Position numbers and translations under genes: made by a program
Notes under the pieces: generated by a model
The model's database searches: none
The model's input: the letters and a program-made list of their open reading frames with translations, nothing else
Told to the model about the DNA's origin: nothing
Origin: Thermosynechococcus sp.
GTDB taxonomy: Bacteria; Cyanobacteriota; Cyanobacteriia; Thermosynechococcales; Thermosynechococcaceae
Length of the DNA: 64,000 nucleotides
Direction of reading: 5' to 3'
Assembly: GCF_025999095.1 (NCBI RefSeq)
Contig: NZ_AP024678.1
Coordinates: 713,527-777,526 of the forward strand
Part shown: in pieces, positions 56,592-64,000 of the stretch
Layout of the letters: each line of letters starts with the position of its first letter
Numbering within the stretch: the stretch's first letter is position 1

Positions 56592-58213
56592 CTTTTGCCT
56601 ACCACCCAGTGGCGACGGAAAAAACGGGCAAGGCTAGATTCTTTCAGTTGCAGACAGATAGGGCGACCATGGGGGCAGGTGTGGGGTTGATGGCAGCGAT
56701 ACCACTGATCCACCAAGGTTTGCATTTCCGCAAGGGTGAGGGGCGTTCCGTTCCGAATGGCACTGCGACAGGCAACGGCCACCTTAGCGGCGGTAAGATC
56801 TGCCACTTGGCTGAGTTCAATGAGGGCCGCCGCCACGTCTTGGCGATCGCGCAAAAGAGCGGGCACACTGCGCACTGCCCAAACCTGTGCGCCAAAGGGG
56901 GCGATCGCCAGCCCCCACCCCTGCAAGCGTTGCACTTGTGTTTCCGTGAGAGATTCCAGCAACACCGGCTGCTCTAACTCCACCACCTGCCAATCCGCCT
57001 CAATTTGCTCATAGAGTACCCGCTCGTGGGCGATGTGCTGCTCAATCAGCCAAATGTCCTCGGCGTGCTCGGCAATAATGTACCTGTTGTGCAACTGGCC
57101 AACCACTTTCAGTGCAGGTAGGGAAGTGGCAGGTCCCTTTGGAGAGAACAGGGTTCGATAGCGAGCCGCAGGTTCAGCCGCCTTGAGCACCTGATAGCCG
57201 CTGGCATTATTCAAGGGCGGTGCCGGGCAGGCAAGGAGCTGGCCAATGCGTTCTACCAAGAGGGCTTGCCATTGCTCTGGCTCCCGTAGATAGATCCTGC
57301 GCTTTTGGGGCTCTGCTGACCAGTCGATCGCCCCCGGCGGTAAATGGAGATGGGCAATACACAGGGGAAAGCGCTGCCGCGGGAGGCCGCGTCCAAAAGC
57401 CTCAAGAATCACCTGCTGCCACGAGGGATCACTGTGCAGTTCCACCCAACGGCCATTCACGGCAACCCCTAACCCATCGGGGCGGGGACGATGGTGGCGA
57501 TCCGGCGGTGCCAAGACCAGTTCGATCTGGGCATCACTCATTTGGCGTAGATCTTGAGGATGCAGTTGCGGCATCAGTTGCAGCAGGCGATCGCCCAAAG
57601 ACGCCACCGCCGGCCAGTGACACCACTGTTTGCCATCCTTAAGGAGATACCAAGCCACCTGCGGGAAACAGAGGGCGATTTGCTGAAGCCGCTGCTGTAC
57701 CTGTTTTGGATTTGCTCCCTGCTGACGTTGGGGCCAGTCCTGAAAAATGTGCTCAGCAATCACATGGGTCCCCACGGCCATTCCTAGAGGACGCTGGCTG
57801 CGCACTTGGCCGTGGGCATCATAACTCACTCGCCAACCGCTCTCGGCCTCGCGATGGCGACTGCAAATCGTTAACTGGGCCATTTGTGCCAAACTGTGGA
57901 GGGTTTGGCCGCGAAATCCCAAGGTGGTGATGTCGGCTAATTTCCCACTGGCGGGTAACTTGCTGCTGGTGTAGGGGAGGGCTACTTGAGGGAGATCTGC
58001 CCAGCGAATTCCTTCGCCATTGTCTGTAACCTCAAGGTGCCATGCTGAAGGGCGCCAGTGCAGGTGGATGCGACTTGCGCCAGCATCCAGGGCATTTTCC
58101 ACCAGTTCTTGAACAACCGTGGCCAGGGAGTCGAGGGTTTCAGCAGCCGCGATCGCCCGCTGCATTTCAAGCGGCAACGGGACAACCGTCAGGCCATCAT
58201 TCATGGCAGCCAT
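56579..58213 (-). CDS. mutL: DNA mismatch repair protein MutL
   Basis: A 544-residue GHKL ATPase. VQELVENALDAGAS near 34-48, DNGEGI and TLGFRGQTLHSLAQ near 95 are the ATP-binding motifs. The C-terminal endonuclease motif is present in altered form (LIEQHIAHERVLYEQ instead of D-Q-H-A-x2-E), with the accompanying CPHGRP near the end. Start at ATG 58213 or ATG 58204; either overlaps coaBC's 3' end. It is cotranscribed with coaBC and the DUF2555 gene by overlaps. Confidence 0.93.
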   Translation of the reverse strand: MAAMNDGLTVVPLPLEMQRAIAAAETLDSLATVVQELVENALDAGASRIHLHWRPSAWHLEVTDNGEGIRWADLPQVALPYTSSKLPASGKLADITTLGFRGQTLHSLAQMAQLTICSRHREAESGWRVSYDAHGQVRSQRPLGMAVGTHVIAEHIFQDWPQRQQGANPKQVQQRLQQIALCFPQVAWYLLKDGKQWCHWPAVASLGDRLLQLMPQLHPQDLRQMSDAQIELVLAPPDRHHRPRPDGLGVAVNGRWVELHSDPSWQQVILEAFGRGLPRQRFPLCIAHLHLPPGAIDWSAEPQKRRIYLREPEQWQALLVERIGQLLACPAPPLNNASGYQVLKAAEPAARYRTLFSPKGPATSLPALKVVGQLHNRYIIAEHAEDIWLIEQHIAHERVLYEQIEADWQVVELEQPVLLESLTETQVQRLQGWGLAIAPFGAQVWAVRSVPALLRDRQDVAAALIELSQVADLTAAKVAVACRSAIRNGTPLTLAEMQTLVDQWYRCHQPHTCPHGRPICLQLKESSLARFFRRHWVVGKSHGI

Positions 58214-59418
58214 TCTTGGACAAGGTCAAAAATTTGGTGGGCCAGAATTAACTTTGGTACCTTGGCAAGATGGCGCGATCGCCCCTGCCGATCCAGCACT
58301 ACCGCAGCGTTTTCCACGGTGCCAAAACCACAATCCGCTTGATCTACGGCATTGGCAACAATCACATCCAAACCCTTGCGTTTTAGCTTTTCCTGGGCAG
58401 GCGTGCGAATATCCCCCGTTTGGGCGGCAAAACCAATCAGACGTTGGTGGGGCTGACGCCTTTGAGCCAGCGCTTGCAAAATATCGGGCACCGGACTCAG
58501 GGGTAAGGCCGTAGGCAACTCCGATTTAGGCAGCTTTCCCGACCACTGCTGCGCCGGGCGGACATCGCCAACGGCAGCAGCCATCACCAACCAATCTGCC
58601 TCTGGCCACACCTCTAGGATGGCCTTGAACATTGCTTCGCCGCTCATTGCTTCAATAGCGCGTACCTGCGCTGGGAGCGGCTCGGCGATCGCCCCATGGA
58701 TCAACGTGACCCTTGCCCCGCGATGAAGGGCTGCCCTGGCCAGAGCGATCCCCATTTTGCCCGTTGCCGGATTACCGATGAAACGCACGGCATCCCAATA
58801 TTCCCGGGTGCCCCCGGCGGTAATCAACAGATGCTTCCCCGCTAAGTCTCGCTTGCCGTGGGTATAGGCCAAAGAATCTAAATAGGCAATGATTTCCTGC
58901 GTCTGCGCCATTCGCCCCACACCGACACTGTCACAGGCCAAGCGGCCATAGGCCGGGGGTAAGCAATGATAACGGGGCTGTTGTTGTAGTTGTTGCCAAT
59001 GGGCTTGTACTGTCGGTTGCTCCCACATTGTGGTGTTCATAGCCGGTGCCACCAAGATTGGCATTTGGGAGGCCAGCACCGTACTGGTCAGTAGGTTGTC
59101 CGCCAAGCCCAGCACCAATTTTGCCAAGGTATTCGCTGTCAGGGGAGCAATTAACATCAGGGTTGCCCTTTCCGCCAGCTCAATATGCAGTGGTCGTGGC
59201 GCTTGGGGATGCCAAAAATCCGCATCCGTAAGCACCGATCGCCGGCACAGGGTTGAAAGGGTCAAAGGGGTAATGAACTGCGAAGCAGTCTCCGAAAGGA
59301 TAGCGGAAACCTGCCACCCTGCTTTCACCTGCGTGGAGATCACATCGCAGATTTTATAGGCAGCAATGCCCCCCCCCACCCCCACCAGCAAATGGGGAAC
59401 TGTTCTAGGACTCGTCAA
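58201..59418 (-). CDS. coaBC: Phosphopantothenoylcysteine decarboxylase / synthetase
   Basis: Two-step bifunctional enzyme of coenzyme A synthesis, 405 residues. The N-terminal flavin decarboxylase CoaC (LVGVGGGIAAYK near 12, PLTANTLAKLVLGLADNLLTS near 93, PAMNTTMWEQP near 125) is followed by the CoaB synthetase (LITAGGTREYWDAVRFIGNPATGKMG near 198). Its start overlaps the DUF2555 gene's 3' end by 14 bases and its stop overlaps mutL, so a DUF2555-coaBC-mutL operon is likely. Confidence 0.95.
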   Translation of the reverse strand: MTSPRTVPHLLVGVGGGIAAYKICDVISTQVKAGWQVSAILSETASQFITPLTLSTLCRRSVLTDADFWHPQAPRPLHIELAERATLMLIAPLTANTLAKLVLGLADNLLTSTVLASQMPILVAPAMNTTMWEQPTVQAHWQQLQQQPRYHCLPPAYGRLACDSVGVGRMAQTQEIIAYLDSLAYTHGKRDLAGKHLLITAGGTREYWDAVRFIGNPATGKMGIALARAALHRGARVTLIHGAIAEPLPAQVRAIEAMSGEAMFKAILEVWPEADWLVMAAAVGDVRPAQQWSGKLPKSELPTALPLSPVPDILQALAQRRQPHQRLIGFAAQTGDIRTPAQEKLKRKGLDVIVANAVDQADCGFGTVENAAVVLDRQGRSRHLAKVPKLILAHQIFDLVQEWLP

Positions 59419-59620
59419 AGGCCTCTAAATCCAAAAGATACAGATAGGGCTCCACCAGCTCTGGTCGGTGAAACGCAATAGCACGCAGGAGGTGCCAGTC
59501 TTCGAGGGCGGCAAAGGGGGTGTCGTAGTCATCCTCCTCAAGCCGCCGTGCCAAGGCAGCCACAGCTTCGGGGGTGAGGTGGTCAATATACTCTGGAGAA
59601 TAGTGGTGCGTTGCTGGCAT
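59405..59620 (-). CDS. DUF2555 family protein
   Basis: A 71-residue acidic protein: YIDHLTPEAVAALARRLEEDDYDTPFAALEDWHLLRAIAFHRPEL (read in two parts). I recall this as the cyanobacteria-only DUF2555 family; function unknown. First gene of the likely operon with coaBC, overlapping it by 14 bases. Confidence 0.75.
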   Translation of the reverse strand: MPATHHYSPEYIDHLTPEAVAALARRLEEDDYDTPFAALEDWHLLRAIAFHRPELVEPYLYLLDLEAFDES

Positions 59621-59895
59621 AACCCCTCCTCCCTGACGCCCAGGGCGTAAGCCTTTTATCCATTCCCATTATAGAGCGGTGCGGAAATCCCTATTTCCTT
59701 CAGGGGATATATGTAGTGTCACTGTTGCATCGAGGGGTGTCCTGCCGCAGCCAGAAACGGCCGTTGGCTGCGATAAAAAGCAAAGCTAGGGCACACTAGG
59801 GAATCCAGCAGCTCATCGCCAGTTTCATGCTAGTTCCTTGCCTTGGGAGAGCGATCCCCTCCCTGCTAGGGGGAGCCCAGACCCTGTAGCTGTAA
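59621..59895. other. Intergenic region upstream of the coaBC operon
   Basis: 275 bases holding the presumed promoter of the minus-strand DUF2555-coaBC-mutL operon. Nothing else is recognisable. It grades on the right into an AT-rich stretch (59895-59960) and a decayed gene. Confidence 0.5.
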
Positions 59896-60212
59896 ATGTT
59901 CTTAAAAAATATTGTTAATAAAAATATGTTGTTAAATCTTGTTGAATTCATGCCTGCTCGCAATGACGTTCGCCAAGCTGTAGAACGTGCCAATGGTGGA
60001 TTAACCTGCATCGCGCCGATCAGTTCAGGTATGGTGGTCCTGTGGGCCAAGCCCCCTACGTGGCTAATGCCGACGGTTCCTACACGCTTTGGTTTGTGGG
60101 CTATGGGGTGACAGGTGGTGTGACTGAGGCCGTGCCCAGTGCTGAAATAGCAGCTACGGTGACTCGCGGTGGCCACACCACCATTGGCTACAACGGCCTA
60201 GTCTGCAACTAA
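59896..60212 (+). pseudogene. Decayed small protein gene, convergent with dps
   Basis: The frame starting at ATG 59896 reads NDVRQAVERANGG, and a second frame continues as INLHRADQFRYGGPVGQAP, then YVANADGSYTLWFVGYGVTG, then HTTIGYNGLVCN to a TAA at 60210-60212. The second part has protein-like composition but no start codon, and the junction near 59998 needs a frameshift. The preceding 60 bases are AT-rich. It looks like the remains of a small exported protein gene; I do not recognise the family. The stop overlaps the dps stop. Confidence 0.45.
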
Positions 60213-60685
60213 CTGACCAAACCATCGCCCTTGGCCAAGAACTCCTTGAGGAACCAGCGATGTTTTTGGTGAGTTTGCACCAAGCGGGTGTAGAGATCGG
60301 CAGTACCAATATCACCGGCCTCAGTGGCGATTTCGGCATCTTGGTGCATCTCAGTAATGATCAGTTCATGGTTGGCGATCGCCTCCTCAATCATTTGCTT
60401 GACCGTAAGTTGGCCACTGGAGGGGTTGACTGTTGCTACTTTTAGGTAATCTGCTGGGTCTGCCACGGGTTGGCCATCCAGCATGAGGCTCCGCTCAGCC
60501 AGTTCATCAATCATGGCAAAAACCTCTGACCCCTGTTCTTCAAAAAGCAGGTGTAAATCCCGGAACAGAGGGCCATAGGTCAACCAATGGTACTTTTTGT
60601 AGTTCAAATACATGACCACTGCATTGGCCTGTTCCCGTTTTAGCGTGGTCAGCACTTGCTCTTTCAGCGTTGTGGTTGTACTCAT
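60209..60685 (-). CDS. dps: Dps-family ferritin (DpsA-like)
   Basis: A 158-residue four-helix protein that binds and oxidises iron with peroxide and protects DNA. The ferroxidase region is in KKYHWLTYGPLFRDLHLLFEEQG and VFAMIDELAERSLMLDGQP (near 30-75), and the C-terminal helix HQKHRWFLKEFLA closes the bundle. It resembles DpsA of Thermosynechococcus. The start follows GGAGAC closely. A palindrome within its promoter (see separate entry) suggests repression by a Fur/PerR-type regulator. Confidence 0.92.
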   Translation of the reverse strand: MSTTTTLKEQVLTTLKREQANAVVMYLNYKKYHWLTYGPLFRDLHLLFEEQGSEVFAMIDELAERSLMLDGQPVADPADYLKVATVNPSSGQLTVKQMIEEAIANHELIITEMHQDAEIATEAGDIGTADLYTRLVQTHQKHRWFLKEFLAKGDGLVS

Positions 60686-60728
60686 AGCAGTCTCCTTTGA
60701 CAGTCATTGAACTGTCCTGTCTTACTTA

Positions 60729-60758
60729 ATCATACTCATAATGAGTACGCTTTAGCAA
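60729..60758 (-). promoter_or_regulatory. dps promoter with embedded palindromic operator
   Basis: On the minus strand TTGCTA (plus 60753-60758), an 18-base spacer and TATGAT (plus 60729-60734) form a promoter about 45 bases before the dps ATG. A perfect 15-bp palindrome, TACTCATAATGAGTA (60733-60747), lies in the spacer and touches the -10, where a bound repressor would block RNA polymerase. A Fur/PerR-type factor is the natural guess for a ferritin gene. Confidence 0.7.
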
Positions 60759-60879
60759 TCCCTCAGGGTGCTACTGCCATTCTATTGACATTAAGATGAA
60801 GGTGGTTCTGTGCTGCTTAACAATGCGAGGACAAGCAGCATAACAATGAACTCAATAATTTAGTTTTTTAGCTACTCCT

Positions 60880-61836
60880 ATGGATGCTTCCGCCAATCGC
60901 CCCGAGACCTACGTTCCCCACTTAAACTCGCCAACTCGCTTTGGCGAACAGCAGCTGGGGTTTATGCGTCCCAGTGAGCTGATTTTAGCGGCCCCCACAC
61001 CCCGCTTATTGTTGCACTCAGTTTATATGCAACGTTCAATTGTGTTGGATCAGTTACCTGTTTGGCAAATTGGTCGCAGCAAAGATTGTGATATCGTTTT
61101 GCCCGATCGCTGGTGTTCACGGCATCACCTGCGCATAGAACGCCAACCGGATCACCGTTATTCCTTGACAGATCTGAACAGTATGAACGGCACATTTGTG
61201 GGGAATCACCGCCTCAGTGCTCCCCACATCCTCCGGCATGGCGATCGCATTTCCGCTGGTGAGTCAGAGCTAGAATACATTGACCTGCGGGATGTGGCAA
61301 GTCCTCCCCCCTACACCAATGACTCCCATGGGAGCAAAGGTCAAGTGACGGTGTTGATGACCCATTCTTCCCGTACCCAAGGGGAAATGTGGCGGGAATT
61401 ATTGAACTCCCAAGGTATTTCAACGATTTGGGCAACTTCCCACTTTGAGTTAGAAAAAATCATTGCCCATCTGGAGTCCCTCAACTGCAACATCAACCTC
61501 TTGCTCTTGGATTTGGGAATGCCCAAAACTAATCCCTACGATTTTTGCCGGCAGTATCGCCAGCGCTATCCACAAATGAATGTCATTCTCCTCAGTGGCA
61601 TGCGTACCCGTGTCCATGAATCGGAGTGCAAGTGGGCGGTCAATCAAGGCGCCATGGCACTCTTTGGGGGGTTGCCCCGCGAAAATATGTTTGGGGAGCT
61701 CACGAGCATTACAGAGCGATTGCAAACCATCGCCAAAGCCCTGGGGTGGACCTATTTCAATCCCGAAGCCCTCACCAATACCCTCTTGAAATTGCAAAAT
61801 GCTGTGGATACAGAGATATCGGGGATTGTCCCCTAG
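60880..61836 (+). CDS. FHA domain protein fused to a receiver-like domain
   Basis: A 318-residue protein. Residues 60-135 are a forkhead-associated phosphothreonine-binding domain: WQIGRSKDCDIVLPDRWCSRHHLRI, SMNGTFVGNHRL, HGDRI (conserved Gly, Arg, Ser, His and Asn-Gly positions present). From about 155 a receiver-like fold follows (VTVLMTHSSRTQGEMWRELLNSQG, LLLLDLGMP near 210, NVILLSGMRTR near 235, GAMALFGG), with the acceptor-like Asp but no acidic pair at the N-terminal end (MTHSS) and no terminal Lys. This suggests a Ser/Thr-kinase-linked signalling adaptor. Divergent from dps. Confidence 0.8.
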   Translation: MDASANRPETYVPHLNSPTRFGEQQLGFMRPSELILAAPTPRLLLHSVYMQRSIVLDQLPVWQIGRSKDCDIVLPDRWCSRHHLRIERQPDHRYSLTDLNSMNGTFVGNHRLSAPHILRHGDRISAGESELEYIDLRDVASPPPYTNDSHGSKGQVTVLMTHSSRTQGEMWRELLNSQGISTIWATSHFELEKIIAHLESLNCNINLLLLDLGMPKTNPYDFCRQYRQRYPQMNVILLSGMRTRVHESECKWAVNQGAMALFGGLPRENMFGELTSITERLQTIAKALGWTYFNPEALTNTLLKLQNAVDTEISGIVP

Positions 61837-61904
61837 AACCGCTGCACGGATGAGTGAGCAGTGCTACAGTCAGTGGAAGTAGTGTTTTCAGCAGATGGCG
61901 AACA

Positions 61905-64000
61905 TTGGTTGTCACAACGTCACAAATTAGTGCCCTTGATAAATCCCTAGGGCGTCTGGAGTGGCCACGTCTATGTCAGCAGTTGGCAACGTTTGCTTCG
62001 ACAAAGCGGGGTATGCGTCAGCTTCAAGGGGGAGACCTCCTAGGGGGTACCCAAGCGGCCAGTCAAGTGCTGTTGGCGCAAACTGCCGAGGTGATTGCCC
62101 TAGAAACGGTACACCAAGTGCGCTTAGATTTCAGCCAAGTCACGGATATTGAACCTGCCCTGGCGCGACTGGATCATCAGGGCTGTTTACAAGGCACGGA
62201 ATTGCTGGCGATCGCCCACCTGTTGAGTGCTGCGCGGCAGCAGCGGCGTCAAATTGAGGAGCACGCGCAACTCAGTGAGCTCCAACAACTGGTGGCGGGT
62301 GTCCGCACCTATCCTGAGGTGACGCAGGAAATCTACCGCTGCATTACCGATCAAGGGCAAGTGAGCGATCGCGCCAGTCCTGAGTTGGCGCAAATTCGCC
62401 AGCAGCAACGGCAATGCCGCGCCCAGATCCAGCAGCAGCTTCAGCAGATTCTGCAGCAGCGAGCAGGGGCGATTCAAGAGGCAGTGGTTACCCAACGGCG
62501 CGATCGCTATGTGTTGGCGGTCAAAGCTACCCACAAAGATCAGATTCCGGGCATTGTCCACGATCTCTCCGCCAGTGGAGCCACCCTCTACATTGAGCCC
62601 CAGGAAACCATTGACCTGCAAAACCGCCTGCAACAACTGACCCATCAAGAAGCGGAGGCAGAACGTGCCATCTGTCAGGCCCTCTCCGAACAGTTAGCTC
62701 GCATCAATGATGATCTTTGGTATGTCTTTGATGTCGTTACAGCGCTGGATATGGCCGTTGCTCGTGCCCACTACAGTCTCTGGTTGCAGGGGAATCCACC
62801 ACAGTTTGTGGGTGAGACGCGCTTGCACCTAAAGGCATTGCGGCACCCCCTTTTGGTTTGGCAACAGCACCATGAACAGGGGCAGCCAGTGGTTCCCATT
62901 GATATTGAATTACAGCCAGCCACAAAGGTGGTGACCATTACAGGCCCGAATACAGGCGGAAAAACGGCAACCCTAAAAACATTGGGATTGGCTGCCCTCA
63001 TGGCCAAGGCGGGGTTGTATGTGCCGGCGGCAGCCCCCGTAGAGTTGCCTTGGTTTACAGGCATTTGGGCAGACATTGGTGATGAGCAGTCCCTTACCCA
63101 AAACCTGTCCACCTTTTCTAGCCATATCTGCAATATCCGCGATATTCTCACGGAGCTGGAGGTCGCAGGCGGCAATACACTGGTGCTTCTGGATGAAGTG
63201 GGGGCAGGCACGGATCCCAGTGAAGGCACCGCCCTGGCGATCGCCCTGTTACGCTATCTGGCAGAGCACGCCAGTCTCACCTTTGCCACCACCCACTATG
63301 GTGAGCTCAAGGCCCTCAAGTACCAAGACAGGCGCTTTGAAAATGCCGCCGTTGAGTTTGACGAGAAAAGCCTTGCGCCCACCTATCGCTTGTTGTGGGG
63401 CATGCCGGGACAATCCAATGCCCTGGCGATCGCCGAGCGGTTGGGGCTATATCCCAGCATTGTTGAGGCGGCCAAGGCCCTTCTCAGCAGAGATAGCAAC
63501 AGTGTCAATGAGATGATCAGGGGGCTAGTGGCTCAGCGCCAGGATCAAGAGGCCAAAACCACAGCGGCAGCGACCCTGCTGCGCGATACCGAAGCCCTCT
63601 ACCAGGAAATCGCCACAAAGGCGCAGGAACTACGACAGCGCCAGCAGCAGTTGCGTCAGCAACAGGAGGAACAGGTACGCACTGCCCTCCATCAAGCTCA
63701 GCAGGAAATTGCCAAAATCATTGCCCAACTGCAACGCGCCAACAGTCCGGAACAGGTACAAGCCGCTCAAACTGCCTTGGCGCAGATTGAAAAAACCTAC
63801 CTACCACCCCCCCCGCCCGCTGGCTTTATTCCTCAACCGGGCGATCGCGTGCGTCTACCCCAATGGCAACAGGTGGGTGAAGTCCTCAGTGTCAGCCAGC
63901 AGGGGGATATTGTCGTCCAAGTGGGTTCCGTGAAATTTACTGTGCCACCCCACGCGGTCGAGTCCCTTAAGGGGGAACCCGTACACCCGCCGTCTAAGCC
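61905..64000 (+). CDS. mutS2: Endonuclease MutS2 (partial, runs off the window)
   Basis: About 698 codons are visible and no stop is reached by 64000. The protein starts near TTG 61905 (no ATG in range; the exact start is uncertain) with ISALDKSLGRLEWPRLCQQL, has the MutS2 core region and coiled parts, the Walker A TGPNTGGKTATLKTLGLA near 345, LLDEVGAGTDPSEGTALA near 430 and FATTHYGELKALK near 463, then a long helical clamp rich in Gln and a KOW-like GDRVRLPQWQQVGEVL. The Smr nuclease domain would lie beyond the window. MutS2 acts on recombination intermediates and, in some bacteria, on collided ribosomes. Confidence 0.9.
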   Translation, partial: MVVTTSQISALDKSLGRLEWPRLCQQLATFASTKRGMRQLQGGDLLGGTQAASQVLLAQTAEVIALETVHQVRLDFSQVTDIEPALARLDHQGCLQGTELLAIAHLLSAARQQRRQIEEHAQLSELQQLVAGVRTYPEVTQEIYRCITDQGQVSDRASPELAQIRQQQRQCRAQIQQQLQQILQQRAGAIQEAVVTQRRDRYVLAVKATHKDQIPGIVHDLSASGATLYIEPQETIDLQNRLQQLTHQEAEAERAICQALSEQLARINDDLWYVFDVVTALDMAVARAHYSLWLQGNPPQFVGETRLHLKALRHPLLVWQQHHEQGQPVVPIDIELQPATKVVTITGPNTGGKTATLKTLGLAALMAKAGLYVPAAAPVELPWFTGIWADIGDEQSLTQNLSTFSSHICNIRDILTELEVAGGNTLVLLDEVGAGTDPSEGTALAIALLRYLAEHASLTFATTHYGELKALKYQDRRFENAAVEFDEKSLAPTYRLLWGMPGQSNALAIAERLGLYPSIVEAAKALLSRDSNSVNEMIRGLVAQRQDQEAKTTAAATLLRDTEALYQEIATKAQELRQRQQQLRQQQEEQVRTALHQAQQEIAKIIAQLQRANSPEQVQAAQTALAQIEKTYLPPPPPAGFIPQPGDRVRLPQWQQVGEVLSVSQQGDIVVQVGSVKFTVPPHAVESLKGEPVHPPSK

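Noticed and set aside
59896-60111. Intact 71-residue protein starting at ATG 59896
   Set aside because: The second half is in the wrong frame relative to the protein-like sequence, so a frameshifted pseudogene fits better.

Overview
The window is a cyanobacterial chromosome segment interrupted by one foreign defence island. The host is almost certainly a Thermosynechococcus or a very close relative. It carries a photosystem II assembly lipoprotein (Psb27), Ycf34, UDP-sulfoquinovose synthase, phylloquinone-pathway MenB, an SLH/OprB-type porin and a DpsA-like ferritin. The HIP1 octamer (GCGATCGC) recurs throughout the host parts.

Layout. Positions 1-1507 hold the end of a pseudopilin cluster. 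Positions 1653-37876 hold mostly housekeeping genes: carB, a RemA-like regulator, ileS, ruvX, a DUF3782 protein, a cysteine lyase, purN, ctp, a porin, a DUF3685 protein, sqdB, rhodanese, pyrF, tRNA-Val, glmU, an HpsJ-like protein, a SpoIID-like protein, pyrH-frr, tRNA-Arg, an atypical response regulator, clpB, a channel operon, ycf34, menB and a UvrD/PcrA helicase. From 53689 the host resumes with tRNA-Leu, a Lon-substrate-binding-domain protein, rpmB, a VanX-like dipeptidase, psb27, a NADAR protein, mutL, coaBC, a DUF2555 protein, dps, an FHA/receiver fusion and mutS2, which runs off the window.

The island lies between the helicase gene and tRNA-Leu (about 37.9-53.6 kb). Its left part (to about 40.6 kb) is a graveyard: a restriction-like PD-(D/E)XK gene with an internal C-terminal duplication, a nonsense-mutated nuclease remnant and a decayed IS481-type transposase. 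Its core (40.6-51.76 kb) is strikingly GC-rich and almost gapless: a helicase broken by an in-frame TAG, a DUF499 ATPase, a DUF3780 protein, a DUF1156 adenine methyltransferase and a phospholipase-D/SNF2 helicase. A sigma70-like promoter precedes it, and consecutive genes overlap by ATGA or GTGA or lie 1 bp apart. A two-gene module follows: an Mrr_N-like winged-helix protein and a DUF3644 protein with an R-x4-H HEPN motif. This looks like a DISARM-related, methylation-based anti-phage system with a possible RNase effector. In this genome its first helicase appears inactivated.

Other points of interest are a palindromic operator inside the dps promoter, a split (frameshifted) membrane-protein gene at 31.4-32.1 kb, a channel with a non-canonical pore loop and a response regulator lacking the phosphorylation pocket. 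All functional calls rest on reading motifs by eye. No database search was run.
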